This document shows positions 11,886 to 23,849 of a stretch of DNA of 48,748 nucleotides, one piece after another. The position numbers and the translations under genes were made by a program. Source of the DNA: Lingula anatina (lineage: Eukaryota; Brachiopoda; Lingulata; Lingulida; Lingulidae); assembly GCF_001039355.2 (NCBI RefSeq), contig NW_019773751.1, positions 1-48,748 of the forward strand, written 5' to 3'. Below the pieces are notes generated by a model. That model saw nothing but the letters and a program-made list of their open reading frames with translations, made no database searches and was not told where the DNA came from. How positions within the stretch are numbered: the stretch's first letter is position 1; each line of letters starts with the position of its first letter.

Positions 11886-14800
11886 ATGCAGTACTACGCC
11901 AAGTTGGGATGTCTTCTCATTGACCATGGGACAGAGGGAATAAGAAATTACTTCCACAACCACATACTACGTGGACAGACACCACGGCAGTTCTTTACTA
12001 CAAACAAGACACACATTGACAATCTCCATCATGGAAGACATGGGTGCAAGAGACTTATCAACAAGAGACAGTATGATCTGATCTTCCCTGCCAATAATCA
12101 GCCGCCTGATTTGAAGGGATTTGACATCACCCTCATCTTTTTATTAATTCGACAGTTTCAAGTGAGAATCTACTTCCTTGAAAATATCCTTCGTGGTCAG
12201 TCGTTTTCCGACTACATGAACCTCAAGTCTGTCCAATCCATATTGCCACCTCCGTTACTATGTAATCTTATTCCAAAAGGGGGCGCTTTGCCACAATTTG
12301 ACTCAACAAGCTCCCATGATCTTTACAAGCTAATACAGAATCTTCATCCAATTACCACGCATGTTTACCCGCCTAATGCACCAGTTTGGGATGATCCAGC
12401 AAAAGCTTCAGGTGCCCCACAAGACATGCAGGACATCGTTCTTTTCAAGTTTGAACGTAATTCACTTGCTCACCGTAAATCAACTGACATCAGTCTCAGT
12501 GAATTTGAACAGAAGTGGACCACCATCTCCAGTGCCGTAATACGCCTTGGAGTGATGACTCCGTCAGAGATACAGGAACTAAAACACAAACCAATTGAAC
12601 CCGAGAGGGAAATGTCCTATCAAGTATGCATCTTACATGGCTATCTGGAAGAGATGGAAATGTTAAGGTTTATGCAAAATATGGATGTGAAATTAGACCA
12701 TGTGTATGCAATGTTGAGTGAGTTGTATAAGCGACGAGAGATGCTAAGCTACCATCATGTTCAACAGACTTTAACGGTCCAAGAAACAAACCTGCGTGTT
12801 GAAACCCATTACCATCCCGTACATACAGAGGAACGGCCAGAGAGGAAGACAGAACAGGGCATTTTGTCTGGTAAGTATATAACAATTATGTTTTTAAAAC
12901 ATGTTACCCAGCAGTGTAATGTGCTTGGCAGCATGATTACTATCAGTTGTATAAGCTACCAGACCGACAAGATACCTCTAGCCCATTTGTCAGGTGGTTG
13001 ATTACCGTAAAACTGTTATATTGTATTTGTTATACATAGCCAGTATATGCATTTTATAGAAAGATACACTGTTGGATGCTGAAAACAGGTTGTGCTGTCT
13101 TAAACAGTCTTTATTCTTTATCAGACTCAACAGCCCTTATTCTTAATCAGTTTCGATGATATCAATATACATGTAATAAGAGAGAAGGCCATTTTTGGTT
13201 CCGCTAATCTCGATTGCTGTGACCACCCGCAGTATGTTACAAACGATCCATTAACTTCTCGACAGTGTGGAGAATGTGTCACATCCATCGACTGGCACCA
13301 TTTTACAGCTTTTTACGACGACTTCCGATCGTGGTTTTGAAAGTGAACGCCATGCTGAAGGAGATGTTCGCAAAATTCACAGCCATGTTCTTACTTTTAG
13401 TGCCTAAACACGGAGGGTGTACGACAGCTTGCATGGCGGAATGGCTTTAGGTTATAAACCACTATCAGGGGCGGATCCAGGAATGTTTGAAGGGGAGGGG
13501 GTCCACGAATTTTGGTATTTTAGAGGGCAAACAGTGCCACTTGGTTCGGTTTAGAAGTATGACTCAACTGGTCAAAATTCTAAATTTAACATTAATTTTT
13601 TTTTCAGAAATCGAAGGACCCCACCAGACATCCCCCTCCTTGAATCCGCCACTCACTATTAAAAAGCCCATACACCTCACATAAATGCAGCTTGTTTGAT
13701 CTCTATAAAGTGTAGTTAATGTCTAACATTTTCTGTTCTTTTACACACACACACACACACACACCACCCAACACATGCAATTTGCAGTTTGACTTTGTTT
13801 ATTCTTCCAGAAAAACAGCTAACCTTGCTTCAAAACCACCTGGCAGCAAGGTACAACCGTGAGATGAGCTGTGTGCCGCGGATCCCCTGGGATGAGACCG
13901 ACACCATGAACATTGATGATGTGTTTGTCGATCTGTCTCTCATCCAAGAACAAAAGGAAGGCGGTGGCACCAAAAAGGTTGAACTCAAGTCTTACCATGA
14001 TATCTTTAGACCAGACATAAGAAAGAAAAGAATCATTATCAGAGGTAAAGCTGGCAGTGGCAAATCAACAGTTGCTGCAAAAATGGCAGTTGATTGGGCA
14101 AGGTTTAAGTTTCAGAGTTCAAATAGAAGTTCGACGGAAGAATGTCTCTATAACAGAACAAAACGCCCCCAAACAGAAGGGAATCATTTACATTATCTTG
14201 AAAATATGTCTCTTCTGTTTCTTATCAGGTTAAGGTTTCTTGACAAAGACCAAACTCTGCTTGACTCAATCAAAGATCAGCTGATTGACCCATCTCTTGA
14301 AATAACAGATGAAGCTATGTTAAAGTACATGCATTCCAATGCTGAAAGAATCCTCATCATATTAGATGGTTATGATGAATATAACATGGATAGTGCCAAC
14401 CCCCAGAATGACATATCCAAACTGATAAAAGGGGAAACATTTGCTAATGTAACAGTAATTATCACTTCACGTCCATGGAAAGCACACGAGTTGTCCAAAC
14501 ATAGGCCCAGTGACACGCATGTTGAAATAAACGACATGTCCCCGGATGAAATTGACAAATTCATACAAAACCATTTCAAAGGTAGAGATCCAGGTTACCA
14601 CGAATATGTTGTGTGTTACGTAGAGAAGTTCGATCTATCCATATCACCCACCCCGTTACTTTTGCTCTTTATATGCATTCTGTGGGATGAAAAACCTGCA
14701 GAAGAAATGCCCGATTCCCTCACGGTTCTTTACCATGAACTTGTAACCCTACTTTCGGATAGATACATAGCCCGTCAAGAACATCAAAAAACCGCGGAGT

Positions 14801-16440
14801 GTTATTTATCAGAAAAGATAAATATCATTGGTGAAATTGCTTTAGATGGCCTTCTGTCCGGTAATCTTACCTTCGATGAAACTAATTCTAATATTAGGGA
14901 TTTAGGGGAACAGATTTTCCACACAGGTATCATATCTCGATTAAAACTTAATAGCATTAGGAGAAACGTCAACATATCAAGCTATTCATTTAACCACAAA
15001 ACTATACAGGAGTATTTCGCTGCAAAGTGCGTAGTTGAAAGCTGGGAGGAAGACTCTCAGTCAGAGCCGATTAAAAAATTTCTAACTCATGTTAACTGCT
15101 TGGCACGGTTCAAAGATATGGTAAATGTCATACAATTTGTATGTGGCCTGTCATCAGAAGTAGCAACAGTGATCTTTTCTCATTTTCATAGCCTGGCTGT
15201 TAAAGATGCAGATTTTAAATCTGCATATTTTGCATCCCTTAACCCTACTTTTATTCGTCTAATAACTGAAATGTTGATAAACAATCGAGCTGTAACCCGT
15301 GAACATATGCAATGGCTGAACCATCTCAACAGTAATGAGATCCTTGATATACATGTATATCCCCCGACAGCAGATTGTATATTACAATACGCTCATCAGG
15401 TTACAGAGTTCGGCTTATTAGTCGAAGTACCAGTAGATGCCATTGTTCACAAATTACAGTACCACACCATCTTTCCATCTTTGAAGGTGCTGGGGATCCT
15501 GGCCGACTATAATGAAGCGAGCTGTCGTGATTACCGATGTGCCGATCCAAGCACAACGTTCTTGTACGGTAGTCCCATGGACTCTTTGGTGGATTTAAGA
15601 CTGTGTATAAACGCCTTGGAGCTGTTTCTGTCTGTAAAACCCCCGTTCCCATCTCTGGAGAGCTTGCTGATCATGAATTGCCATTCCGTCTGGTATCTGG
15701 TTGATTTTTTCCAACTGTTATCTACAAAGAGCATGGTTAACCTTCTAACTCTAGATCTGACATTTACAAGTATGACTGCGTGCTTAACATGCCCGGTAAA
15801 AGGTGTGTGGCCCAAGACTGAAAGAAAGAAATATGTAAGAAATAAAAGCGACTCATTCATAGTTACAGTACCTCCCTGCCAAGGTAACAATAAAGTAAAA
15901 CCGGGAGAACACAGTATTAGAATTGACACCCTTTGTGACCTGGCCTCACAGCTGAAGCTTTTGCCTAACTTAAAAAGACTTGTACTTGCTGAAAATGGAA
16001 TAACACCTGTAGGACTGAAATCACTGACAGACAATTTGCATCATGTACCTAGGTTGCATGATCTCAGCATTTCCTCTAATTTTGTACATATGGGGTTTGT
16101 TTCCAACATTGACATTCCAACTGTTATAAGAGACCTTTTTCATAAACTTCAGTCAATGAACATGACACACCTATCAATGAGGCGCTGTCACATTGGATTA
16201 CTTGGTGACATGGCGCCTGCAATGAAAGCTCTGTCAGATAATCTTAAACAATGGAAGGAACTGCAGTATTTAGACATACCAACAAATTTTATAGGGGACG
16301 CAATCGCTCATCTACTCGATTCGCTAAATAGCACAAATCTCCCTTGTCTTAAAGAATTGTGTGTTGCTGAAAATAAATTGAGTGAGACAGTGCGAGAGAA
16401 AATTGCTCTAAAACTGAGAGCAATGCCAGGTGTGAAGTAG
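11886..16440 (+). CDS. HEPN (DZIP3-like)-NACHT-LRR NLR-type receptor
   Basis: Two exons, 11886-12870 and 13811-16440, join at TCTG|GTAAGT and CTTCCAG|AAAAAC with phase 1 kept, giving 1204 residues. Residues 1-225 form a DZIP3-type HEPN domain (GTEGIRNYF, KGFDITLIFLLIRQF) with the HEPN motif RNSLAH (R191, H196). A linker with helical character follows. The NACHT NTPase has Walker A GKAGSGKST (about 407-415), Walker B LIILDGYDE (about 510-518), sensor-like TSRPW (about 547) and the FNHKTIQEYFAA helix typical of NACHT winged-helix regions (about 722-733). RNase-inhibitor-type LRRs lie at about 1056-1204 (NLKRLVLAENGITPVGLKSL, ELQYLDIPTNFIGD). Such proteins are cytosolic sensors in animals lacking adaptive immunity; HEPN domains in other families cut RNA. 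That the HEPN here is an RNase effector is inference. A 5' non-coding exon is likely, because an acceptor sits just before the ATG. Confidence 0.85.
13466..13653. mobile_element. MITE-like element in the NLR intron
   Basis: About 190 bp with imperfect inverted ends: CAGGGGCGGATCCAGG at the left and the complement of GAGTGGCGGATTCAAGG at the right. Both flanks carry ACTAT, a possible remnant of target duplication. A diverged relative in the opposite direction lies near 26320-26520. The related inner sequence includes GGTTCGGTTTAGAAGTATGA. Confidence 0.55.
13743..13764. repeat. (AC)n microsatellite
   Basis: About 11 AC units, 47 nt upstream of the exon 2 acceptor of the NLR gene. Confidence 0.9.
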
Positions 16441-17515
16441 GACATCTGTAGGCTTATTCATTGGATGTAAAGTACGTCTTTCGTCCTGTTCGTTAATAAT
16501 TGCTCCCGATGAATGACGTGTTTTTTAATATTGAAATTTTTGCTGTAGGTTGATTGGCCGCCTTGTTCCCCGTATATTGCAGTGATAATAGAACAAGGTT
16601 TTATGAAGGAATTTTGAAAGAATGCTCTAATTAGATCTACATTCCATATATATTGTTAATTTATCCCAATGATGTTCTGTAGTATTAAACTTACTGCTGT
16701 AGATTGATTGGACGCCTCGTTCATATTATAACTGCCGACTTACACCGGCGAAACCCCTCCTCTGTCATAGACATACATATACAACATATATAATAAGCCG
16801 CTTTAGGGGTTAGTCCATGTATCCATACGTATTAACATACGTATTAGAAGTCCATGTGTTAATCTATTATCGTATGGAATCCTGGGTAAACTTTTCAAAA
16901 ACCACAACATCCTCGTGTAAAACGACAGGAATTAAATAAAATGAGACTCTGACATTAAATAACATCATTTTGTCCTTGGGTGCTCATTCGGTGTGCTGTT
17001 ATTGGTGGACAACTCTGGTTGTTGGTGGTTTAGTAAATTAAATCAAACAAAATTAACAGCTTATACCTATTCTGTATAAAGTATAAGGATATTTCACACA
17101 AAAGGTATCCGTTGGTCAGATTTCTGATAATCTCCCGCTCAGAGAGTGTGAATTTGGCTTAGCGTGGTGTTATCATAAATACATGTATATGTCTACAGCA
17201 AATAATTTTGTTCAGTAAGGCAACATTTTTTCATAATGAGATGCAATTTTAGTAAATATATATCAGTCATATTGTAAATATCTACATTTATATAATTTCA
17301 TCTTCTTATTGTAAGAATTCATTGACATTATATAAAACAATTTTATTTGAAAGTGTATATATTGTAAGAATTTATATCTGCACGAACTTCAAACTGAACA
17401 TTATTATGAGACGTATACTGTGTAATATTCCATGATGAAAAACAACAGGATGAGTAATAAAACTTTCATTATCAGTCTTGCACCGCCTCTGAGTTACTCT
17501 TCTACAGTATCCCGG
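16441..17515 (+). repeat. 3' flank of the NLR gene, first copy of a tandem segment
   Basis: From about 16545 to 17500 this sequence is matched by 20590-21500 (for example GAATCCTGGGTAA, CCTCGTGTAA, TTGTCCTTGGGTGCTCATTC, GGTCAGATTTCTGATAATCT, AATACATGTATATGT). Together with the coding part it forms the unit 14100-17500 that was duplicated in tandem. No gene is visible in it. Confidence 0.7.
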
Positions 17516-19912
17516 TTTAAGTTTCAGAGTTCAAATAGAAGTTCGACGGAAGAATGTCTCTATAACAGAACCAAACGCCCCCAAACAGAAGGGAATCATT
17601 TACATTATCTTGAAAATATATCTCTTCTGTTTCTTATCAGGTTAAGGTTTCTTGACAAAGACCAAACTCTGCTTGACTCAATCAAAGATCAGCTGATTGA
17701 CCCATCTCTTGAAATAACAGATGAAGCTCTGTTAAATTACATGCATTCCAATGCTGAAAGAATCCTCATCATATTAGATGGTTATGATGAATATAACATA
17801 GATAGTGCCAACCCCCAGAATAACATATCCAAACTGATAAAAGGGGAAACACTTGCTAATGTAACGGTAGTTGTCACCTCACGTCCATGGAAAGCACACG
17901 AGTTGTCCAAACATAGGCCCAGTGACACGCATGTTGAAATAAATGACATGTCCCCAGAAAAAATACTCCAATTTATACAAAACCATTTCAACGATAGAGA
18001 TTCAGGTTACCACGAGTCCGTTGTGCAGTATGTAGAGAAATTCCATCTATCCCAATCACCCACCCCGTTACTTTTACTTTTTATATGTATTTTATGGGAT
18101 GAAGAAACTGCAGAAAAAATGCCCAATTCCCTCACGGCTCTTTATCAAGAACTTGTAACTCTATTTTCGGACAGATATGTAGACCGTCAAGAAAATCAAG
18201 AAATTGCAGAAAGGTATCTATCAGAAAAGACAAATATTATCGGTATGATTGCTTTTCATGGTCTTCTCTCTGGCAATCTTACCTTTGATGAAAGTAATTC
18301 AAATATTAGAGATTTAGGGGAGGAGATTTTCCACACAGGTATCATTTCCCGATTAAAACACAGGTTCACATATCAAGCTACTCATTTATACACAAAACTC
18401 TGCAAGAATATTTTGCTGCAAAGTACATAGTTGAAAGTTGGGAGGAAGACTCTCAGTCAGAGCCGATTAAGAAATTTTTAAGCCACGTAGACTGCTTGGC
18501 ACGGTTCCAAGATATGACAAATGTCATACAGTTTGTATGCGGCCTGTCCTCAGAAGTAGCAGCAGTGATCTTTACGCATTTGCATAGTTTGGCTAACAAA
18601 GATGAAGAACTTTATTATTCATATTGGGGTTTCTCGTTCATTGAGAGTAACTACTGGTTTATTCGTCTGATAACTGAAATGTTGACAAACAATCGTGTTG
18701 TAGGCCGTGAACATTTGCAATGGCTGAACCATCTCTCTGATTATGAAATACCTGGCATTTATCCTCCAACTGCAGATTGTATATTGCAATATGCTCATCA
18801 GGTCACAGATTTAAGATATAGTAGTAGACGCCATCGTTCACACACTACTGTACCACACAATCTTCCCCTGTTTGAAGAGGCTGCTGATCCTTGCCCGGGA
18901 TAAAGAAGAAAGTTGTGATTCCCTATCTGCCCATCCAAACTCAACATTCTTGTCAGGTAGTCCCATGGACTGTTTGGTGGATTTAGGACTGGATGGAGAC
19001 GTTTTGGGCTTGTTTTTCACACTTAAACATCCATTCCCATCTCTGAAGGTGTTGGGCATCTGCAGTTGTTCTCCCCTTGGGAAACTGGTTGATTTGTTTC
19101 AACTGTTATCTACAAAGAGCATGGTCAACCTCCTTCTTCTAGATCTGTCAAACACGGTTATGACTGAATGCGAAACATGCCAGCGGTTAGGCGATGAAGT
19201 CAAGTCTGAAAGAGCAAGAGGGTATAAGAGGGACCCATTGATAGTTACATTACCCCCATACCACATCAATGCTTTTTTTGCTATACTGAAACGATTCGAA
19301 TTCGATATTCCCGAACTATCGGGTGAACACACTATATTAATTGACACCCTTTGTGACCTGGCCTCACAGTTGAAACATTTGCCTAACTTAGAAAAACTTG
19401 GACTTTTTGAAACTAAAATTACGCCTGTAGGACTGAAGTCACTGACAGACAACTTGCATCATGTACCTAGGCTACAAGTACTCAACCTTTCTTATAATTT
19501 TGCACACATGGGGCTTATTTCCAACATTGACATTCCAGCTGTTATAAGAGACCTTTTTCGTAAACTCCAACCAATGAACATGACATGTTTAGATATAAGT
19601 GGCTGTAACATTGGATTACTTGGTGACATGGGACCTGCAATGGAAGCTCTGTCAGATAATCTTAAACAATGGAAGGAACTGTGTTCTTTAAACATTTCAA
19701 ATAATTCCATAGGGGACGCTATCGCTCATGTAATTGATTCGCTAAATAGAACAAATCTTCCTCGTCTTGAAAACGAGCTCATTTCTAGTAATAACATGTT
19801 GAGTGAGGCAGTGCTTAATAACTATGCTGGAAAACTAAATGCAATGCCAGGTTTGACAAACTTCTTTTTCTTCAATCCCTATGGAAGTTTTCCTGAAGTG
19901 TTTTGGAAATAG
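17516..19912 (+). pseudogene. Truncated, frameshifted tandem copy of the NACHT-LRR exon
   Basis: Closely matches 14100-16440 of the intact gene from RFKFQSSNRSS onward. It begins after Walker A, so the HEPN domain, the linker and the P-loop are all missing. Walker B (LIILDGYDEYN) and TSRPW remain. A deletion of about 20 nt near 18360 shifts the frame after SRLKHR; the original frame resumes as QEYFAAKYIVESW and continues past 18496. A second deletion near 18810 shifts it again, and the LRR region then stays open to 19912 (NLEKLGLFETKITPVGLKSL, KELCSLNISNNSIGD). Two frameshifts plus the loss of Walker A make a working NTPase very unlikely. An 84-codon open stretch fused upstream (17432 on) is intergenic sequence from the junction. 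Confidence 0.85.
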
Positions 19913-20000
19913 GCCACACTTTTTTATTTTTAAGGATGACATCCTCTGGGGACCCCAAAATCGGCGCGAGCGGGCGAAAAAAAAGCAGTCCAAAAAAAAA
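19908..20000 (+). repeat. Dispersed repeat beginning GGCCACACTTTTTT, copy 1
   Basis: The stretch GGCCACACTTTTTTATTTTT, then GGATGACATCCT, a GC-rich tract with CGCCCG/GGGCG-like sequence and a poly-A run recurs at 48654-48748 in the same orientation. Here it follows the pseudogene stop directly and marks where the 3' flank departs from the first NLR copy. Confidence 0.6.
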
Positions 20001-20024
20001 AAAAAAACTGCTTAAGAAACACTA

Positions 20025-20335
20025 ATTTACCACAGAAACACGTATCAAACTATCAACATGTCTTTATCCATGCCCTCAAAATATTAAAGCATTGTGAATA
20101 GGGCCTACTTCGTAGAAAGGTAAAAAGTCACGAATATATATGCTGCATATTACCAAATCTATTTACGGTTATTTCATGTATTCTGTTGGTATAGCAATCA
20201 ATAAAACAAATATCAAATAAACAGCGTGTCTTTATTTGTACTCTCAGAAAATTAAAGCATTGTAAACACTTCACAGAATTGTTAAAAATGAACCAAAGAT
20301 AGGCCTATATGCTTCCTACTACCTAATCTAAAAAA
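20025..20335 (+). repeat. Two diverged direct repeats of about 165 bp
   Basis: CATGTCTTTATCCATGCCCTC..ATTAAAGCATTGTGAA..TACCAAATC is followed by GTGTCTTTATTTGTACTCTC..ATTAAAGCATTGTAAA..TACCTAATC. This lies inside the 19913-20590 segment, which is absent from the corresponding flank of the intact gene. Confidence 0.55.
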
Positions 20336-20589
20336 GGAAATTTCGGTCGATGCCATTTTGTTTACTTCGACTCACACGTAGCAGCCAACTATCGGGTGGC
20401 CTGTCCGACGTTTAGTCCACCAAATACCACGACGCTCTTGTCGACCCTTTTTTTGCTACAAAAAAAACTGGTATGGAGCTTATGTGCTTCTTTGGACAGA
20501 ATGTCACTGAAATTTTCCGGGCGATGATCGCTGGCCGCGGCCAGCCTTTCGTATAATTGTAAAAGGTTGATATCTCCATGTCCAATATC

Positions 20590-21530
20590 AATGGCAAACC
20601 AAAAATTACTGCCGTAGACTAATTTGCCGCTTCGTTCGCCTTACAACTATCGGCTTGCACAGGCGAACCCCCCTTATCTGTTATAGACAAAGACGTCGTA
20701 TACTTAAGCTGCTTTATGGGTTACTTCATGTGTCTTTATTCAAATAAACAGTCCATGTGATAATCTATGTTGGTATGGAATCCTGGGTAATCTTTTCAAA
20801 TCCAAAACGTCCTCGTGTAAGACGACAGGAATTAAATGAAATGAGACTCTGATCTTTTGTAACGTCAGTTTGTCCTTGGGTGCTCATTCGGTGCGCTGTT
20901 ATTGGTGGTAAACACTGGTCGTTGATGGTTTAGTTTATTAAATTAGAATTAACAGCTTATACAAGAATATTTTACACAAAAGGTGTCCGTTGGTCAGATT
21001 TCTGATAATCTACCGCTTAGAGCGTGTCAATTTGAAATTAACAACTTATACCCATTCTGTATAAATCCAAGGATATTTCACACAAAAGGTATCCGTTGGT
21101 CAGATTTCTGATAATCTCCCGCTCAGAGTGTGTGAATTTGGCTTAACGTGGTGTTATCATAAATACATGTATATGTATATGTTATGTATATGTCTACAGC
21201 AAATAATTCCGTTCACTAAGGCAACATTTTTCATGAGATGCAAGATTGTTAAATATATATCAGTCTGTTGTAAATATCTACATTAATATAGTTTCATCTT
21301 CTTATTGTAAGAATTCATAGACATTATATAGAACAATTTTATTTGTAAGTGTATATATATATATTGTAATAATTTATATCTGTGCACACGAACTTCATAT
21401 TTAACATAATTATGAGACGTATAAGTTGTGTAATATTCCATAATAAAATAACAACGGAATGAGTAATAAAATTAACATTGTCAGTCATATGCCGTCTTAG
21501 AGTTACTCTCATGTACGTCTTATTGGACAC
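20590..21530 (+). repeat. Second copy of the NLR 3' flank
   Basis: Diverged copy of 16545-17500. It has an extra internal duplication at 20950-21120: the block ACACAAAAGG..CCGTTGGTCAGATTTCTGATAATCT appears twice here and once in the first flank. No gene is visible. Confidence 0.7.
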
Positions 21531-21540
21531 TGAAAGATCC

Positions 21541-22350
21541 CCGTTGGTTTTCTTGGGAGAGGACTTGGAAGGGGACGGGGGCCAAACTCGTCAGACACTT
21601 TGATTCTTGTCTCATCTGCACGAGATTATGTCAGCGTAAGGTAGGAAAGGCAGCTCCAGGCGGCTAAACCTGTGACGTACGAGACTTATGCCTTCCAAAT
21701 ATGGATCCAGGCGGGCACAGCTGTGACGTGTGACTTCCAAATATGGAAGCGCCCCAGGCAAAATTTTGAAGAACTCCCTCATATTGTTGCTGTTCGTCAG
21801 AGCTAGTGAAAGTGACTCCAAGGTATATTAAATATTAAACAAACTAACTTTCACGTTGATCTGACACTCAGGGTATGTGCAAGCTGCGATTGAGAGAAGA
21901 AATTTCAAAGAAATCACAACTCAAACAATTAGTTATTTCTTCTGATGCCATTTTCCGTGTTTCGGGGCTTCATTTTATAAGTTGCCAAATTCAATTTTTA
22001 ACAAATTTAAATCAGCATTTCTTTATGGGAGTTAAAACGATTATTCTAATATATAGAGTACATACGTAGCTCAGTAGGTTTGTCAATGATACTATCGAAT
22101 TGCAGATATTAACTGGTGAAGAGGGGGTGCATACAAAAAGTATTTGGAGACGGTGGAAATACAGCTTTTCTTTTAATGTAGTTGCAAATCAACAGTATAC
22201 ATTTTTATTTAAGTCGGTGCATTTTTTCACACTACCTACTTGTACACATATGGTCCCTTCCACGATAGTGAACCAAAGAATATTTTCTGTCCTTAAACAA
22301 TTAATTTAGTGCAGGCATAGCAACAATAACACCAAACAACTCACTTCATT
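21541..22350. other. Intergenic, no gene recognised
   Basis: Mixed sequence between the duplicated NLR flank and the RPSA 3' end. Short open frames at 21612-21821, 21875-22069 and 22100-22309 have no recognisable features. Confidence 0.4.
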
Positions 22351-22356
22351 GTTCTC

Positions 22357-22362
22357 TTTATT
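22357..22362 (-). terminator. Polyadenylation signal of the RPSA 3' end
   Basis: AATAAA on the minus strand, about 120 nt downstream of the RPSA stop codon at 22484. This distance suits a short ribosomal-protein 3' UTR. Confidence 0.55.
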
Positions 22363-22483
22363 TCTCTGTCCAATTTTATTTTTTCTATAGTCCTTACAGT
22401 AACAAGAAACTTCCTTAAAGTCTTTCTAAATCTTGACAGTTAATAATCTTCACAGCGTTCCCCGTACTGTCCACTAGACCATG

Positions 22484-23210
22484 TTAACCCCAGTTCTCAG
22501 TGGTGTTAGCCCCTCCCCACTGGTTATCAGGGGCTGGGGCAGTACCTGCTGCTGACTGAGTGGGTGCAGACCAATCATCATTAGTGGCAGACCAGTCCTC
22601 TGTTGTTCCACCATAACCACCTGACATAGCTGCTGGGGCTGCAGGAACACCTTCAGTGGACCACTAAGGTAACAGATCAAATGTGGAGAATATAAATGTC
22701 AAAATATTTATTATTGAGCATTTACTGGTGACATTTGATAAATACTGAAAATCTCTATTGAATGAGTGTGTTGCTGCTAGATACTACTTCAGATACTACT
22801 TAACTTACCTAAGTGAAACAATTACTACAAATAAAATAGCTATCACTAAGCTATCATCTCACTTTAAAAAAATTGACTCTTGTACACATCACACCAAAAT
22901 TGATATTTTATGAATGTATGGACTATCATCTCAATTTTAATGCCATTCTCCAAACACATCTTAGACAAATCCAATCCCGCCATCAATTAATGTTCACAGA
23001 ATGTCTTTCTAAAAAATGTACCTACCAACTTTTAACTGTAATAAATATAACCAGCTGGGGTAGACTTACATCAGCCACCTTGGCGGGGGCTCCCCCAGGG
23101 GTGGGGGCATCAGTCCACTGTTCCTGGCTGTACTCTGGCCCAGTAGAGGGCAGGGCAGCAGCAGCAGCTGTGGCGGCAGCTTCACGGGCAGCCTGCTCTT
23201 CTTTCTCAGA
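22484..23210 (-). CDS. RPSA: 40S ribosomal protein SA (laminin receptor), last two exons only
   Basis: Exons 23210-23070 (47 codons) and 22663-22484 (59 codons plus TAA) are joined by a 406-nt GT..AG intron in phase 0. Exon 1 reads SEKEEQAAREAAA and ends APAKVAD; exon 2 begins WSTEGVPAAP and contains the RPSA hallmark TTEDWSA with further DDWSA and NQWGG repeats, ending TTENWG. VAD|WS spans the junction, as in animal RPSA tails. RPSA is a small-subunit ribosomal protein of about 295 residues; only its acidic, Trp-containing C-terminal extension is here. The conserved globular part was not found on the minus strand up to the window end. The exon 1 acceptor (TTCATCCAG) implies an upstream exon that is missing, very distant, or lost in assembly. 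Confidence 0.88.
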
Positions 23211-23849
23211 CTGGATGAAAACGAGATGGTATGTTACAGGAAATTAATGCTTAGAAAGGAAGACCCCTCCCCACTTCTGGATTTTCCTTTCCACCGGCAT
23301 TTCCCGTAATTCAGTATATGATCATTTCATAAAAGGTCCCGCATCTTTCTAATGTTGCTTTCACACAAAGGGGACAAATCTCAACCCTAAAATTTCATGA
23401 ACCAATAATGTTAAAAATGAACTATTATTGCGATCCACCATTCCTACATCACTGTAGTCATGTTACAGAATATACAATATTGAACAAGACAGCAAAATTG
23501 GAAAATATACTGATCTAAGCAAAATCCGGAGCACGTCAGTGTTATAATTCTTGAAAGGTTTCGATGCAGGGCAATTGTTTCAATATGATATACAGGCCTA
23601 TGAAAACGTCTTTGTGAATGACGCAGGAAAAAAACTGTGAACATAATTATGAATATGGAATGCGGTCTTTTGCAGAGTCCATTTTCGTTCATAATCAATA
23701 CTCGATAAGAGCAACATAAGACATTAATTCTGTATACATGTACATGTATGTTGATTAACTACACTTTCAGCGCGATGAATGGATCATAGGCAGTCAACAT
23801 CAGAGTATCGTGTTAATTCAATTATAACAATTACCCATATTTTTCCAGC

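Noticed and set aside
12162-12338. Possible 177-nt in-frame intron in the HEPN exon (CAA|GTGAGA .. ATACAG|AATC)
   Set aside because: The stretch reads as protein-like sequence without stops and the acceptor has a weak pyrimidine tract. Kept as coding, although alternative splicing would preserve the frame.
22050-22130. tRNA-like A-box (TAGCTCAGTAGGT)
   Set aside because: No B box, no anticodon stem and no acceptor-stem pairing were found.
22664-23069. Intron-encoded snoRNA in the RPSA fragment
   Set aside because: Vertebrate RPSA introns host snoRNAs, but no convincing box C/D or H/ACA arrangement was seen here.
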